64,000 nt of DNA, from positions 185,651 through 249,650 of the forward strand of contig CAILKO010000049.1 in assembly GCA_903834835.1 (NCBI GenBank), in the 5' to 3' direction. Below the pieces are notes generated by a model. The model saw only the letters and a program-made list of their open reading frames with translations. It searched no databases and was not told where the DNA came from. The stretch's first letter is position 1, and every line of letters begins with the position of its first letter. Position numbers and translations under genes: made by a program. Positions 29,379 through 40,016 of the stretch are shown here, in pieces. This DNA comes from an uncultured Pseudomonadota bacterium (GTDB lineage: Bacteria; Pseudomonadota; Gammaproteobacteria; Burkholderiales; SG8-39).

Positions 29379-30278
29379 ATGGCCGTGTCCTTTCGACGGG
29401 TAGCCCTGATCGGCAAACCCAACAGCACCGAGATTGCCGCCTCGCTGGCGGCACTGTCCGCCTTTCTTCGAACTCGGGGCTGCGAGGTCATTGTCGAATT
29501 GGAGACTGCGCGTGCCATGGGTGAGGGCGTGTCTGGCAGTGCATTCGAGGACATCGGGCGCAGTGCCGACCTGGCGGTAGTGCTGGGCGGGGACGGAACG
29601 ATGCTGTCCGCCGCGCGATTGCTGGCGCGTCAGCATGTCCCGCTGACTGGAGTGAATCAGGGACGCATCGGTTTCATGACAGACATCGGACTTGGCGACA
29701 TGTGTATTTCGCTGGGCAAGATTCTGGATGGTGAGTACGTGCTTGAGGACCGTTCTCTGATCGATGCAGAGATCGTGCGCGCCGGGAAAACAGTGCTGCG
29801 CACGGTAGCGCTCAACGAGGCGGTTATCGGTAAGGGGGCTCAGGGACGTTTGATCGAGTTCGATCTGACGATCGACAACGAGTATGTGTACACGCTACGG
29901 GCTGACGGGATGATCGTCTCAACGCCGACCGGCTCTACGGCGTACGCCCTCTCTGCGCAGGGGCCAATTCTTCATCCTTCCTTGCCGGCGTTTGCCCTTG
30001 TGCCGCTGAATCCGCACACGCTCTCGACGCGTCCGGTTAGCGTCAGCGACCGGAGCCTGATCGAGATCCGCCTTCTCAAGGCGGCAGATGCGCGTGTACA
30101 CCTGGACGGATTCGCGCTTGCCGACCTGGAGGAGGGCGACCGGCTCCTGCTCAGGCGTTCCGCAGACGCAATACGATTCGTGCATCCACCCGGGTACAAC
30201 TATTTCGCGATGCTAAGGGGCAAACTAGGTTGGAGCGAACGGGTCGACAGGACCACACGGGCCGATGACCATGCTTAG
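29379..30278 (+). CDS. nadK: NAD kinase
   Basis: Phosphorylates NAD to NADP. Product is 299 residues from ATG 29379; a TTG nine bases upstream is in frame. The GGDGT motif is in VVLGGDGTMLSAARLL, with the NEAVIGKG and STPTGSTAYALSAQGP segments. It is divergent from hrcA and overlaps recN by 14 bases, as in other proteobacteria. Confidence 0.97.
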   Translation: MAVSFRRVALIGKPNSTEIAASLAALSAFLRTRGCEVIVELETARAMGEGVSGSAFEDIGRSADLAVVLGGDGTMLSAARLLARQHVPLTGVNQGRIGFMTDIGLGDMCISLGKILDGEYVLEDRSLIDAEIVRAGKTVLRTVALNEAVIGKGAQGRLIEFDLTIDNEYVYTLRADGMIVSTPTGSTAYALSAQGPILHPSLPAFALVPLNPHTLSTRPVSVSDRSLIEIRLLKAADARVHLDGFALADLEEGDRLLLRRSADAIRFVHPPGYNYFAMLRGKLGWSERVDRTTRADDHA

Positions 30279-31932
30279 GACCCTGGTGATACGGAACTTC
30301 GTTCTTGTCGAGCAAGAAGATATTGAGTTCGAGGCAGGTTTTTCTGTGCTCACGGGCGAGACCGGCGCAGGCAAGTCGATGCTGATCGATGCGCTCGAGC
30401 TTCTGGTTGGCGGCAGGACGGAGGCGGGAGCGGTGCGCCAGGGCGCGGAGCGAGCGGATGTGTCCGCCACTTTCGAGGTATCTCCCGGGCCTGCTGGCGC
30501 CATGACGGAATGGTTATCGCATCACGGTTTGGAAGGTGACGAAGGCCAGGTCATTCTCAGACGGTCCGTCGAAAGGTCGGGCAGGTCGCGCTGCTTCGTA
30601 AATGGGCAGCTATCAACACAGGCCCAGTTGAGGGAGGCAGGGGAGTTCCTTCTGGACATTCACGGCCAGCATGCCCACCAGTCGCTGCTCAGACCGGCCG
30701 CACAGAGGGACCTGCTCGATTTACACGGAGGTTGCGCTGAACTCGCGGCGACCGTCGCGACAGCGTACCGGGAATGGCATCGGCTCAGGGAAGCAGCAGC
30801 CGATGCAGAAGCGCGCCAACATGCGATCGAGGCCGAACGCGTGGACGTTGAGGACAAGATCGCGGACCTCGATACCCTCGATCCCGTGGAAGGTGAATGG
30901 GAGCGGCTGGAGAGCCGGCGTATGGCGCTTGCGCATGGCGCGCAGCTAATTGATGCCGCGAACGTGGCTGTCTCGGTTCTGTCCGAAGATGAAGATGCAT
31001 GCGCTACCCGGTTGGCAGCGCAATCCGGGCGGCTGCGCGGGCAGATGGCCCATGATCCGCGGCTGAAGGAATGGGTTGACCTAATTGAGTCGGCGGAAGC
31101 GCAGGTGGTTGAGGCGGCACGTGGACTGAGGCACTACGCGTCCGGCATCGATCTTGACGATGATGCACTTCGCGAGATCGATGCAAGAATTGAATTCCTG
31201 CATTCGACCGCACGCAGATTTCGGTGTAATCCCCGAGAACTCGCAGAACTGAGAAAGAATCTTCGGGCAAGACTCGCGGATCTGGAACTGGTATCGGATG
31301 CAGCGGCCCTGCGCAAGGTGGTAGAGGAACGCGAGGCAGAGTACAGACGGGTTGCGAGGAGACTATCGGAGAAGCGGGGCAAGGTTGCGCGCGCGCTCTC
31401 GCGCGACGTGACTTCAGCGATGCAGGATCTCGCAATGAAGGGAGGCCGATTCTCGATCGAGCTTATGCGTGCCGATGCCCCGACGTCCCATGGAGACGAG
31501 TCAGTGGAGTTCCACGTTGCGGCACATCCCAGCCTTCCCTTGAAGCCCATCGCGAAGGTTGCGTCCGGAGGGGAGTTAGCAAGAATCAGTCTCGCTTTAC
31601 AGCTCGTGGCATCTAGCTCTTCACCTGTTGGAACGCTTATCTTTGACGAGGTGGATTCCGGAATTGGAGGGGCAGTTGCAGAGACAGTAGGTTCGGCGTT
31701 GCGCAGACTCGGGAAGTTGAGGCAGGTATTGTGCGTCACGCATCTGCCGCAGGTGGCGGCACAGGCGGCGCATCACTGGAAGGTAACCAAAGAGGATTTG
31801 GCTGATCGCGTCGGTGTACGGATCAGCGCATTAACAAAGGCCGAGCGTGTGGAGGAGTTGGCACGCATGCTCGGGGGAGCACAGATCACGGCGACAACAC
31901 GTCGACATGCTGCAGAGATGCTGGCCTCTTAG
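30265..31932 (+). CDS. recN: DNA repair protein RecN
   Basis: SMC-like ATPase of double-strand-break repair. Product is 555 residues. Walker A is GETGAGKS (31-38), two long coiled-coil arms occupy about 150-385, and the C-terminal signature [14 protein letters not shown] is followed by Walker [14 protein letters not shown] second ATG two codons later is possible. It overlaps nadK by 14 bases and its stop overlaps the convergent fur stop by 4 bases. Confidence 0.97.
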   Translation: MTMLRTLVIRNFVLVEQEDIEFEAGFSVLTGETGAGKSMLIDALELLVGGRTEAGAVRQGAERADVSATFEVSPGPAGAMTEWLSHHGLEGDEGQVILRRSVERSGRSRCFVNGQLSTQAQLREAGEFLLDIHGQHAHQSLLRPAAQRDLLDLHGGCAELAATVATAYREWHRLREAAADAEARQHAIEAERVDVEDKIADLDTLDPVEGEWERLESRRMALAHGAQLIDAANVAVSVLSEDEDACATRLAAQSGRLRGQMAHDPRLKEWVDLIESAEAQVVEAARGLRHYASGIDLDDDALREIDARIEFLHSTARRFRCNPRELAELRKNLRARLADLELVSDAAALRKVVEEREAEYRRVARRLSEKRGKVARALSRDVTSAMQDLAMKGGRFSIELMRADAPTSHGDESVEFHVAAHPSLPLKPIAKVASGGELARISLALQLVASSSSPVGTLIFDEVDSGIGGAVAETVGSALRRLGKLRQVLCVTHLPQVAAQAAHHWKVTKEDLADRVGVRISALTKAERVEELARMLGGAQITATTRRHAAEMLAS

Positions 31933-32408
31933 GGCTCTTCCGTGGGGCTGGGTATCAGGGTTTCCCTTGCCGAGGTGCTCCTAATGGTACGCAAGTCGCA
32001 ATTCGCCCGGCTGCAATCCGCATACAGGGCCAGTGAATGTCCACGGAGAGAAAAGCCCTGGCGGCGGGCAATCTCCTTTTGTCGTTTCTCGATTTCAGCA
32101 TCGAAAAATTCTTCGACGTGCCCGCACTGAACGCAGACCAGGTGATCATGGTGCCTGCCCTCGTTCAATTCGAACACCGCCTTGCCGGTTTCGAAATGTT
32201 GTCTTGAGAGCAATCCGGCCTGCTCGAACTGCGTCAAAACGCGGTAGACCGTCGCCAGCCCGACATCAAGACCCTCCTGCATCAGTGCCTTGTATACATC
32301 TTCCGCCGAAAGGTGGCGTACGGTTGTATGTTCGAAGAGTTCAAGGATCCGACGTCGTGGCAGTGTCGCTTTTAGGCCGCTACCCTTTAGGCTCTGCGCT
32401 GCAGTCAT
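31929..32408 (-). CDS. fur: Ferric uptake regulator Fur
   Basis: Iron-dependent repressor. Product is 159 residues. The winged helix contains [16 protein letters not shown]; metal ligands include H86, H87 and H89 in GRHHDHLVC, the structural-zinc pair C92 and C95, and a second pair C132 and C137 (ADCSRANC). The tail after residue 140 is slightly longer than in E. coli Fur. It is divergent from bamE, a conserved neighbour in betaproteobacteria. Confidence 0.95.
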   Translation of the reverse strand: MTAAQSLKGSGLKATLPRRRILELFEHTTVRHLSAEDVYKALMQEGLDVGLATVYRVLTQFEQAGLLSRQHFETGKAVFELNEGRHHDHLVCVQCGHVEEFFDAEIEKRQKEIARRQGFSLRGHSLALYADCSRANCDLRTIRSTSARETLIPSPTEEP

Positions 32409-32538
32409 GATGGCTTGAATCTGTGTGTGTCCTGATGTACGGAAAAGGCCAGACTGCGTCTATACGGCCCCAGTCAGTCGTTCCGCCGATGTCCCCTAGT
32501 TGGTTCGGCTATCATATACCCATACGGCAAGCGATTTG

Positions 32539-32555
32539 CGCGGGAAAATCCCGCG
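32539..32555. repeat. Inverted repeat upstream of bamE
   Basis: CGCGGGA and TCCCGCG are exact inverted repeats separated by AAA. The element lies 48 bases before the proposed bamE start and about 130 bases before the fur start, in a 194-base divergent gap. It could be an operator or a leader hairpin. Confidence 0.4.
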
Positions 32556-32602
32556 TCGGCAGTGAGCAGGCTCGCTGTTCTGGCGAATTCTGGAATACAT
32601 GC

Positions 32603-33100
32603 ATGCACATCGATATTTTCCCCAGGCGATGCGTCGCCCGATCATGGCTAACGGTACGTCGTTCCGTTGCGCTGCGGACGCGAATCGCAAAGCGCGACGG
32701 GGGCGTTCACGAGTTCGCCCGAGTCGGACGTCGAATCGCTTGCGCCGCATTGCTCGTGGCCACAACGGTAACGGTAGTGGCGGGCTGCTCGGTACCTACG
32801 CCGATTGCCGGCGTGAAGCCGTACCGCATGGAAATCCAGCAAGGGAACTTCATCTCGCAGGAAATGATCGGTCAACTCAAGCAGGGTTTGACAAAGGAAC
32901 AGGTGCGCTTTGCGCTTGGCACGCCGCTGCTTACGGATATCTTCCACGCGGATAGATGGGACTACGTTTTCTACCGCGACATGCCCGACGGAAGGCGTGA
33001 GCAGCGAAAAGTGACCGTCTATTTCGAAGGTGGATTGCTGGTGCGTGTCGGCGGCGATGTGGCGGCCCCGGACAAGCAGGACAACGGAGCGAACAAGTGA
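32603..33100 (+). CDS. bamE: Outer membrane assembly lipoprotein BamE
   Basis: Part of the BAM complex that inserts outer-membrane proteins. The SmpA/OmlA domain is clear (QGNFISQEMIGQLKQGLTKE, then FALGTPLLTDIFHADRWDYV). A lipobox VVAGC gives the acylated Cys. The start is uncertain: ATG 32603 has GGAA seven bases upstream but gives about 60 residues before the Cys, which is long. A TTG about 12 residues before the Cys gives a signal lacking basic residues. Its stop overlaps the dapB start. Confidence 0.88.
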   Translation: MHIDIFPRRCVARSWLTVRRSVALRTRIAKRDGGVHEFARVGRRIACAALLVATTVTVVAGCSVPTPIAGVKPYRMEIQQGNFISQEMIGQLKQGLTKEQVRFALGTPLLTDIFHADRWDYVFYRDMPDGRREQRKVTVYFEGGLLVRVGGDVAAPDKQDNGANK

Positions 33101-33912
33101 CGCTTAGGGTTGCAGTTGCCGGATCGACCGGAAGAATGGGGCGCACGCTCATTGAAGTGATTGGCGGTGACCCGGATCTCGCACTCGGAGTCGCACTCGA
33201 GCACACAGGGCATCCCATGCTCGGACAATCGGTACCAGGGCAGGTCGTGTCCTCTGAAAAGGAAATTCTGATCAGATCCGACCATCGGTCAGCACTGAAT
33301 GGAGCTGATGTTCTGATTGATTTCACTCGTCCGGAAGGAACTCTTGCGCATCTCGAATCCTGCGCTGCAAACGGCGTTTCCGCGGTCATCGGAACGACGG
33401 GTTTCTCTGAGGGACAGATCGAGGAGATCAGGCGGCACGCTGAGAAGATACCGGTTGTGCTTGCTCCGAACATGGCGATCGGCGTAAATGCAGCTTTCCG
33501 CCTTGCGGGTATCGCCGCGACGATACTTGGTGCGAGTTTCGACGTCGAGATCATTGAGGCCCACCACAGGTACAAGGTGGATGCGCCGTCCGGGACGGCG
33601 TTGAAGCTGGGACAGGTCGTCGCCGATGCGAGAGGGCAGTCCCTTGAAGATGTGGCAGTGTACGGACGTAGTGGCATTACCGGCGAACGAGAGCGCTCCA
33701 CGATTGGATTTCATGCAGTTCGAGGCGGCGACATCGTGGGAGAGCATACGGTTTTGTTTGCGGGCGACGGGGAGCGTGTGGAAATTACCGTTCGCTCCTC
33801 AAGTCGGAACACCTATGCACTAGGCGCCATTCGGGCCGCAAAATTTCTGGCAAGCAGAAGTTGCGGTCTTTTCGACATGGCCGACGTGCTCGGACTGCGC
33901 GTTCCGGGCTAG
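33097..33912 (+). CDS. dapB: 4-hydroxy-tetrahydrodipicolinate reductase DapB
   Basis: NAD(P)H-dependent reductase of the lysine/diaminopimelate pathway. Product is 271 residues. The nucleotide-binding motif is VAGSTGRMGRTL and the catalytic region is EAHHRYKVDAPSGTALKLG. The GTG start 33097 overlaps the bamE stop (GTGA), so translation is likely coupled. It ends 130 bases before carA, which has its own promoter. Confidence 0.96.
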   Translation: MTLRVAVAGSTGRMGRTLIEVIGGDPDLALGVALEHTGHPMLGQSVPGQVVSSEKEILIRSDHRSALNGADVLIDFTRPEGTLAHLESCAANGVSAVIGTTGFSEGQIEEIRRHAEKIPVVLAPNMAIGVNAAFRLAGIAATILGASFDVEIIEAHHRYKVDAPSGTALKLGQVVADARGQSLEDVAVYGRSGITGERERSTIGFHAVRGGDIVGEHTVLFAGDGERVEITVRSSSRNTYALGAIRAAKFLASRSCGLFDMADVLGLRVPG

Positions 33913-33942
33913 GGGTTGCCCATCCCGGCGCCGCGCGGGCGC

Positions 33943-33971
33943 TAGCCACGTCAATCCTTGGCCGTTATAAT
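33943..33971 (+). promoter_or_regulatory. sigma70-type promoter of carA-carB
   Basis: TAGCCA (33943-33948), a 17-base spacer and a perfect TATAAT (33966-33971). Transcription would start near 33978, giving a leader of about 65 bases that contains the hairpin at 33990-34015. Confidence 0.65.
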
Positions 33972-33989
33972 GTGGCGCCTTCAACCGAA

Positions 33990-34015
33990 GCGGGACAGGC
34001 TGGTGCCTATCCCGC
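33990..34015 (+). promoter_or_regulatory. Leader hairpin upstream of carA
   Basis: GCGGGA and TCCCGC form an outer 6-base-pair stem, and AGGC/GCCT an inner 4-base-pair stem, with a TGGT loop and one C/A mismatch. It begins about 12 bases after the predicted transcription start and ends 27 bases before the carA ATG. The sequence after it (TTGTCATG) is a poor U-tract, so attenuation is possible but not shown. Confidence 0.5.
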
Positions 34016-34042
34016 TTGTCATGTCTACTCCTGGATAGCGAG

Positions 34043-35197
34043 ATGTCCGCTCTAGCAGCGTTCGAACCCGCCGCGCTTGTACTTGCCGACGGGACGGTAT
34101 TTCATGGGCGTTCGATCGGCGCACGGGGGCAATCCGTAGGGGAGGTTGTATTCAACACTTCCATGTGCGGTTATCAGGAAATTCTGACCGATCCATCCTA
34201 CTGCAGGCAGCTTGTAACACTTACGTACCCGCATATCGGGAATACCGGGATAGTGGACGAGGATTTCGAGTCCACGCGCATATTTGCCGCAGGCCTGATC
34301 ATTCGTGACCTCCCTCCGGCGAGGTCCAATTGGCGCTCCCAGAGGGACCTCCGGGATCTTTTAGTGTCAAGCGGGACGGTCGGAATCTCGGACATCGACA
34401 CCAGGAAACTCACGAGAATCGTCCGCGAGCGCGGGGCGCAGGGCGGGTGCATTGTTGCAGGCAAGGTGGATGTTGCGGGGGCACTGGAAGCAGCACAGGC
34501 TTTCGGCGGTCTGGCTGGCTTGGACCTGGCCAAGGAAGTCTCCACAACTCACAGCTATGAGTGGCGTGAGGGAGAGTGGTCCCTTGGCCGAGGGTATGTC
34601 GTTCCGGATTCCTCAAATTTCCATGTTGTCGCTTTTGACTACGGAATAAAGCGAAACATCCTTCGCATGCTTGCCGCTCGCGGTGCCAGAGTTACCGTTT
34701 TGCCCGCACAGTCGGGCGCGGATGAAGCTATCGCATTGAAACCGGACGGAATATTCCTTTCCAACGGGCCTGGAGATCCAGAGCCTTGTGCCTACGCGAT
34801 CGAGGCGATCAGGAAAATCCTTGCAGAGACAGATATTCCGGTATTTGGAATCTGTCTCGGGCATCAACTCATGGCTCTGGCGTCCGGTGCGAGAACGGTG
34901 AAGATGAAATTTGGCCACCATGGGGCGAATCACCCTGTGAAGGACCTTGGATCGGGAAAGGTCTTCATTTCAAGCCAGAACCACGGATTTGCGGTGGATG
35001 AAGGGAGTTTGCCCGCAAACTTGAGGCCGACGCACGTTTCTTTGTTCGACGGGTCGCTACAGGGTCTAGAACGCACGGATCGGGACGCGTTCTGTTTCCA
35101 GGGCCATCCAGAGGCCAGTCCGGGTCCGCACGATATCGGGTCCTTATTCGATCGTTTCGAGGCGATGATGCGCAGAAGGATTTCTATTCATGCCTAA
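34043..35197 (+). CDS. carA: Carbamoyl-phosphate synthase small subunit CarA
   Basis: Glutamine amidotransferase subunit that supplies ammonia to CarB for carbamoyl phosphate (arginine and pyrimidines). Product is 384 residues from [18 protein letters not shown]; the frame opens 27 bases upstream but the conserved N-terminus supports ATG 34043. The catalytic Cys is in [10 protein letters not shown] and the His/Glu pair in [11 protein letters not shown]. It overlaps carB by eight bases. Confidence 0.96.
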   Translation: MSALAAFEPAALVLADGTVFHGRSIGARGQSVGEVVFNTSMCGYQEILTDPSYCRQLVTLTYPHIGNTGIVDEDFESTRIFAAGLIIRDLPPARSNWRSQRDLRDLLVSSGTVGISDIDTRKLTRIVRERGAQGGCIVAGKVDVAGALEAAQAFGGLAGLDLAKEVSTTHSYEWREGEWSLGRGYVVPDSSNFHVVAFDYGIKRNILRMLAARGARVTVLPAQSGADEAIALKPDGIFLSNGPGDPEPCAYAIEAIRKILAETDIPVFGICLGHQLMALASGARTVKMKFGHHGANHPVKDLGSGKVFISSQNHGFAVDEGSLPANLRPTHVSLFDGSLQGLERTDRDAFCFQGHPEASPGPHDIGSLFDRFEAMMRRRISIHA

Positions 35198-38100
35198 GCG
35201 GACGGACCTGAAATCGGTACTCATAATCGGTGCCGGTCCCATCGTTATCGGGCAGGCGTGCGAATTTGACTATTCGGGAGTTCAGGCGTGCAAGGCGCTG
35301 CGCGAGGAAGGCTATCGCGTGATTCTCGTCAATTCGAATCCGGCAACTATCATGACGGATCCGGATCTCGCCGACGCGACCTACATAGAGCCGGTGACTT
35401 GGCAGATGGTGGCGCGCATCATCGAGAGGGAGAGGCCGGACGCACTGTTGCCAACCATGGGCGGGCAGACTGCACTCAACTGTGCGCTCGACCTCGCTAG
35501 AGAGGGCGTGCTCGATAAATTCGGAGTGGAGTTGATCGGCGCTTCGCGCGATGCGATTGACAAGGCGGAGGACAGGGAGCGATTCAAGAAGGCAATGTAC
35601 AGCATCGGGTTGGAGTGTCCGCGGTCGTCGCTCGCGCACTCGCTCGGCGAGGCATTGCAGATACAGGCTGGTATCGGCTATCCCTGCGTGATTCGCCCGT
35701 CGTTTACGCTGGGAGGATCGGGTGGCGGAATTGCATACAACAAAGAAGAGTTCACCACGATCTGTGAGCGCGGGCTTGAGGCATCTCCCACGCATGAACT
35801 GCTCATAGAGGAGTCGGTAATAGGTTGGAAGGAGTACGAGATGGAAGTTGTGCGCGACAGCGCGGACAACTGCATCATAATCTGCTCCATCGAGAATCTC
35901 GATCCGATGGGTATCCATACTGGTGATTCGATTACAGTTGCGCCGGCGCAGACGCTGACCGACAAGGAATACCAGATCATGCGAGACGCCTCGATCGCCG
36001 TTCTGCGTGAAATCGGGGTGGATACGGGGGGATCTAACGTTCAGTTCGCGATCAACCCGGCTGACGGGCGGATGATCGTAATCGAGATGAATCCTAGGGT
36101 TTCGCGTTCGTCTGCTTTGGCGTCCAAGGCGACAGGATTCCCGATCGCGAAGATTGCGGCCAAACTTGCGGTTGGATATCGGCTTGACGAATTGCGGAAT
36201 GAGATCACGGGTGGGGCGACTCCCGCATCGTTTGAGCCGACAATTGACTATGTAGTAACCAAGATACCCCGCTTTGCATTCGAGAAGTTCCCCCAGGCCA
36301 ACGATCGGCTGACCACACAGATGAAGTCAGTTGGCGAGGTGATGGCGATCGGCAGGACGTTTCAGGAGTCGTTCCAGAAAGCGTTACGCGGCCTCGAGGT
36401 TGGGGTCGACGGACTCAATAAAAAGACGTCCGATCGAGAAACGATTGAGCGCGAACTTGCTCAGGCCGGTCCCGAGAGAATCTGGTATCTAGGAGATGCA
36501 TTTGAGACAGGATTCTCTTTGGAGGAAGTGCAGACCCTCACGGGGATAGACCCGTGGTTCTTGCACCAGATCAAGGAGATCGTCGATATCGAGATGGAGT
36601 TGGACGATCAGCTTCTGGCGGATATCGATCCACTCACGCTGCGTCTCCTCAAGCGGAAGGGTTTCTCCGACAGGCGCCTCGCCTACCTGTTCAATACGAC
36701 CGAGCATGCTGTTCGCGCAAAACGCCACCAGTTGGGGATTCGCCCCGTGTTTAAGCGCGTAGATACGTGCGCAGCCGAGTTTGCTACCACAACTGCCTAC
36801 CTCTATTCCACGTACGAGGAGGAGTGCGAAGCGAACCCTGTCGACCGGAAGAAGATCATTGTGCTTGGCGGGGGGCCAAACCGAATCGGCCAGGGAATCG
36901 AATTCGACTACTGCTGCGTGCATGCGTCCTATGCATTGCGCGAGGCGGGGTTCGAGACCATCATGATCAACTGCAATCCCGAGACGGTCTCCACGGACTA
37001 CGATACGAGCGATCGGCTTTATTTTGAGCCGCTTACCCTTGAAGATGTTCTGGAAATTGTTGCAAAAGAGAAACCATGGGGCGTAATTGTTCAATTCGGC
37101 GGCCAGACGCCTCTGAAGCTTGCGCGGGACCTTGCGGCCGCAGGGGTGCCGATAATTGGGACAACGGCCGATTCAATTGACGCTGCCGAAGATCGGGAGA
37201 GATTCCAGAAGTTGCTTGAGCGCCTGAAGCTGAGGCAGCCGCCGAACCGGACTGCGAGATCGGCGGATGACGCTTTGCGTCTGGCGGAGGAAATCGGCTA
37301 TCCGGTGGTGGTCCGTCCGAGTTATGTGCTCGGCGGACGCGCGATGGAGATTGTTCATCGGAAGGAGGACCTTGAGCGCTACATGCGGGATGCCGTCAAG
37401 GTGTCGAATGATTCACCGGTGCTTCTCGATCGCTATCTTTCGGACGCCATCGAGGTGGATGTCGACTGTGTATCTGACGGCAAGGATGTGTTTGTCGGCG
37501 GGGTCATGGAGCATGTCGAGCAGGCAGGTGTTCATTCAGGGGACTCCGCTTGCTGCATACCGCCGCACTCGCTCTCGGCTGATATCGAGAGGGAACTGAA
37601 GCGTCAAACCGTACTTATGGCCCGGGCTTTGAATGTTGTCGGCTTGATGAATGTCCAGTTTGCCATTCAGGGGGATGTGGTATTTGTTCTGGAAGTGAAT
37701 CCTCGCGCATCGCGTACTGTCCCATACGTTTCGAAGGCTACTGGATTGCCCCTCGCCAAGATTTCCGCGTTGTGCATGGCTGGAAAAAGTCTTCTGGAGC
37801 AAGGGGTCGGCAAAGAAGTCGTGCCTCACTATTTTTCCGTCAAGGAAGCTGTATTCCCGTTTGCCAAGTTCCCGGGTGTAGACACCATATTAGGACCGGA
37901 AATGAAGTCAACTGGTGAAGTGATGGGGGTCGGAAAGACATTCGGTGAAGCCTTTGTCAAGGCTCAACTTGCGGCGGGGATCCGATTGCCAAAAAGTGGC
38001 AAGGCATTCATCAGCGTGCGCGATGGAGACAAAGTCGGTGCAGTAGAGGTTGGACGAGATCTCGTCGAACTCGGGTTTACGATTCTGGCAACGCGCGGGA

Positions 38101-38426
38101 CGGCTCATGTGCTCCTTGGTCACGGGGTGCCTGTCAACACGGTAAACAAGGTAGCCGAGGGGCGCCCTCACATCGTGGACATGATCAAGAATGGCGAGGT
38201 GAGTTTTATTGTGAATACGGTCGAAAGCACTCGTACAGCGATTGGTGATTCACGTTCAATTCGTACAACTGCGCTTTCGCAGAGGGTCACGTATTTCACG
38301 ACACTTGCTGGCGCGAAGGCTGCTTGCGCCGGAATGAAACACATGGCGAAACTGGAGCCCTACAGACTCCAGGACCTCCAAGCTTCGCTCGGTGTCGCAG
38401 GCAGCGTGCCGCGACAGGCGAACTAG
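35190..38426 (+). CDS. carB: Carbamoyl-phosphate synthase large subunit CarB
   Basis: Makes carbamoyl phosphate from bicarbonate, ammonia and two ATP. Product is 1078 residues. The two homologous ATP-grasp halves are visible: [20 protein letters not shown] and [16 protein letters not shown] in the first, [20 protein letters not shown] and [14 protein letters not shown] in the second. The C-terminal MGS-like regulatory domain (about 940-1078) follows. It is translationally coupled to carA and precedes greA by 19 bases. Confidence 0.97.
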   Translation: MPKRTDLKSVLIIGAGPIVIGQACEFDYSGVQACKALREEGYRVILVNSNPATIMTDPDLADATYIEPVTWQMVARIIERERPDALLPTMGGQTALNCALDLAREGVLDKFGVELIGASRDAIDKAEDRERFKKAMYSIGLECPRSSLAHSLGEALQIQAGIGYPCVIRPSFTLGGSGGGIAYNKEEFTTICERGLEASPTHELLIEESVIGWKEYEMEVVRDSADNCIIICSIENLDPMGIHTGDSITVAPAQTLTDKEYQIMRDASIAVLREIGVDTGGSNVQFAINPADGRMIVIEMNPRVSRSSALASKATGFPIAKIAAKLAVGYRLDELRNEITGGATPASFEPTIDYVVTKIPRFAFEKFPQANDRLTTQMKSVGEVMAIGRTFQESFQKALRGLEVGVDGLNKKTSDRETIERELAQAGPERIWYLGDAFETGFSLEEVQTLTGIDPWFLHQIKEIVDIEMELDDQLLADIDPLTLRLLKRKGFSDRRLAYLFNTTEHAVRAKRHQLGIRPVFKRVDTCAAEFATTTAYLYSTYEEECEANPVDRKKIIVLGGGPNRIGQGIEFDYCCVHASYALREAGFETIMINCNPETVSTDYDTSDRLYFEPLTLEDVLEIVAKEKPWGVIVQFGGQTPLKLARDLAAAGVPIIGTTADSIDAAEDRERFQKLLERLKLRQPPNRTARSADDALRLAEEIGYPVVVRPSYVLGGRAMEIVHRKEDLERYMRDAVKVSNDSPVLLDRYLSDAIEVDVDCVSDGKDVFVGGVMEHVEQAGVHSGDSACCIPPHSLSADIERELKRQTVLMARALNVVGLMNVQFAIQGDVVFVLEVNPRASRTVPYVSKATGLPLAKISALCMAGKSLLEQGVGKEVVPHYFSVKEAVFPFAKFPGVDTILGPEMKSTGEVMGVGKTFGEAFVKAQLAAGIRLPKSGKAFISVRDGDKVGAVEVGRDLVELGFTILATRGTAHVLLGHGVPVNTVNKVAEGRPHIVDMIKNGEVSFIVNTVESTRTAIGDSRSIRTTALSQRVTYFTTLAGAKAACAGMKHMAKLEPYRLQDLQASLGVAGSVPRQAN

Positions 38427-38445
38427 GCCGCTTCGGAGCTCTCAA

Positions 38446-38919
38446 ATGGCAAAAACACCGATTACCACGCGGGGTGCGGAACTGCTTAGGGTCGAGCTGC
38501 AGAGATTGAAGAGCACTGAACGGCCCGCGGTGATCTCTGCGATCGCGGAGGCGCGCGCGCACGGCGACCTTTCGGAGAATGCGGAGTACGACGCTGCCCG
38601 CGAAAGGCAGGGATTCATCGAAGGACGGATTTCGGAAATTGAGTCGAAGCTTTCAAACGCTCAGATCATTGACCCAGCAGCGCTTGATGCGGATGGTCGT
38701 TGTGTATTCGGCGCGACAGTCGAATTCGAATCAGATCAGGGCGATCACTTTGTCTATCAGATCGTCGGCGAAGACGAAGCAGACATAAAGGCAGGTCGCC
38801 TATCCGTTGGTTCGCCAATAGCTCGAGCACTTATCGGGAAGTCTGCGGGTGACGGCGCGGACGTGCAGACGCCGGGCGGGATGAGGCACTACGAGATTCT
38901 CGACGTGCGCTACGAGTAA
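38446..38919 (+). CDS. greA: Transcription elongation factor GreA
   Basis: Rescues backtracked RNA polymerase by stimulating transcript cleavage. Product is 157 residues from [15 protein letters not shown]. The N-terminal coiled coil has the functional tip [16 protein letters not shown], including the acidic D and E residues; the C-terminal FKBP-like domain has [15 protein letters not shown]. The last 89 bases overlap the convergent yhbY gene. Confidence 0.96.
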   Translation: MAKTPITTRGAELLRVELQRLKSTERPAVISAIAEARAHGDLSENAEYDAARERQGFIEGRISEIESKLSNAQIIDPAALDADGRCVFGATVEFESDQGDHFVYQIVGEDEADIKAGRLSVGSPIARALIGKSAGDGADVQTPGGMRHYEILDVRYE

Positions 38920-39241
38920 CTTCCTTGCCTGCGTGGATTTTCTTCGGCGATGGCGTGTCGGCATCGCTTTTTCTGAAGAGCACGAAGATCTTTCCAATGG
39001 TTTGAACGGATTCGGCGGATGTGCGATCGCACAACGCTGTCAACGTTGTCGCGCGTTCTGAACGTTCAATGGACTGCGCGCGTACTTTGATCAATTCGTG
39101 TGCCTGAAGTGCGCGTTCAATTTCAGCCACCAGTTCATCAGTGACGCCTTTGTCTCCAATGATTACTACAGGATTCAAGGCGTGGGCCTGGGCTCGGAGT
39201 TCTCGGCGCAATGCCGATGTCATTTTCTTTGGATTTTCCAT
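38831..39241 (-). CDS. yhbY: YhbY family RNA-binding protein (CRM domain)
   Basis: Small ribosome-assembly-associated RNA-binding protein. From ATG 39241 it has 136 residues, against about 97 in E. coli YhbY; an ATG 18 bases later is also possible. The CRM domain has the [20 protein letters not shown] start and HELIKVRAQ core. The extra C-terminus is rich in Ser, Arg and Pro ([20 protein letters not shown]), like an RNA-binding tail, and is encoded opposite the end of greA. It starts 16 bases from the divergent rlmE start. Confidence 0.88.
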   Translation of the reverse strand: MENPKKMTSALRRELRAQAHALNPVVIIGDKGVTDELVAEIERALQAHELIKVRAQSIERSERATTLTALCDRTSAESVQTIGKIFVLFRKSDADTPSPKKIHAGKEVTRSARRESRSASSRPASARPRRHPQTSR

Positions 39242-39257
39242 CTGACAAGGATATAGG

Positions 39258-39878
39258 ATGACAGGACCTCGATCCAACAAGGCTTGGCTCAGGCGGCACG
39301 TGACGGACTCCTATGTCCGGCGCGCACGCGACGCAGGGTACCGTTCGCGCGCCGCCTACAAGCTCATGGAAATCGATGACCGCGAACATGTGTTCCACAA
39401 GGGCGATTGCGTGATCGACCTTGGGGCGGCGCCGGGAAGCTGGTCACAGCTTGCGGTGCAGCGTGTTGGGCCGGGCGGACGCGTCATCGCAGTTGACTTG
39501 CTACCGATCACCCCCATCTCCAAGGTCAGCGTGGTTCAAGGAGATTTTCGTGCTTTGGACCTTCGCGACCTGGTGATGGCTATGGCGGCGGGGCGAGTAG
39601 ATGTAGTTCTTTCGGATCTGGCACCGAATGTGAGCGGCATACCACTCGTCGATCAGGCGAGGGTGGCAGAACTGGTTGAATTAGCATCAGATTTTGCGCT
39701 TTTAGTTCTAAAGCAGAACGGCATATTCGTGACCAAGGCATTTCACGGGGGTGCATATAGCGATCTGGTTCAAGGTCTCAAAAATCGCTTTGGGGAGGTG
39801 GCTGTTCGCAAACCCAGTGCGTCGCGCGGCGAATCGCGAGAAACCTACCTTGTTTGCCGGGCTCCCAAAAAGCTGTGA
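39258..39878 (+). CDS. rlmE: 23S rRNA (uridine2552-2'-O)-methyltransferase RlmE
   Basis: Methylates U2552 in the A-loop of 23S rRNA using SAM. Product is 206 residues (FtsJ family). N-terminal YRSRAAYKLMEID contains the conserved catalytic Lys; the SAM loop is VIDLGAAPGSWSQ; VLSDLAPNVSG carries the catalytic Asp and TKAFHGG the second Lys. It is directly upstream of ftsH, the conserved rlmE-ftsH pair. Confidence 0.96.
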   Translation: MTGPRSNKAWLRRHVTDSYVRRARDAGYRSRAAYKLMEIDDREHVFHKGDCVIDLGAAPGSWSQLAVQRVGPGGRVIAVDLLPITPISKVSVVQGDFRALDLRDLVMAMAAGRVDVVLSDLAPNVSGIPLVDQARVAELVELASDFALLVLKQNGIFVTKAFHGGAYSDLVQGLKNRFGEVAVRKPSASRGESRETYLVCRAPKKL

Positions 39879-40016
39879 GGCCATTGATATTTCCTCAAGG
39901 CATCCGTGGTCATGATTTTGGAGGATGGGATTTGCACAGGCTTTTCAGTGTGTTCGACCGTGTAAAGCTGGGTAGAATGAAACTATCGGAAAATTCCGTT
40001 AACAGGAGTTAACTCC

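Noticed and set aside
32599..32955. Open frame starting MHAHRYFPQAMRR upstream of bamE in another frame
   Set aside because: It runs through the BamE coding region in the wrong frame, lacks a hydrophobic signal and resembles no known protein.
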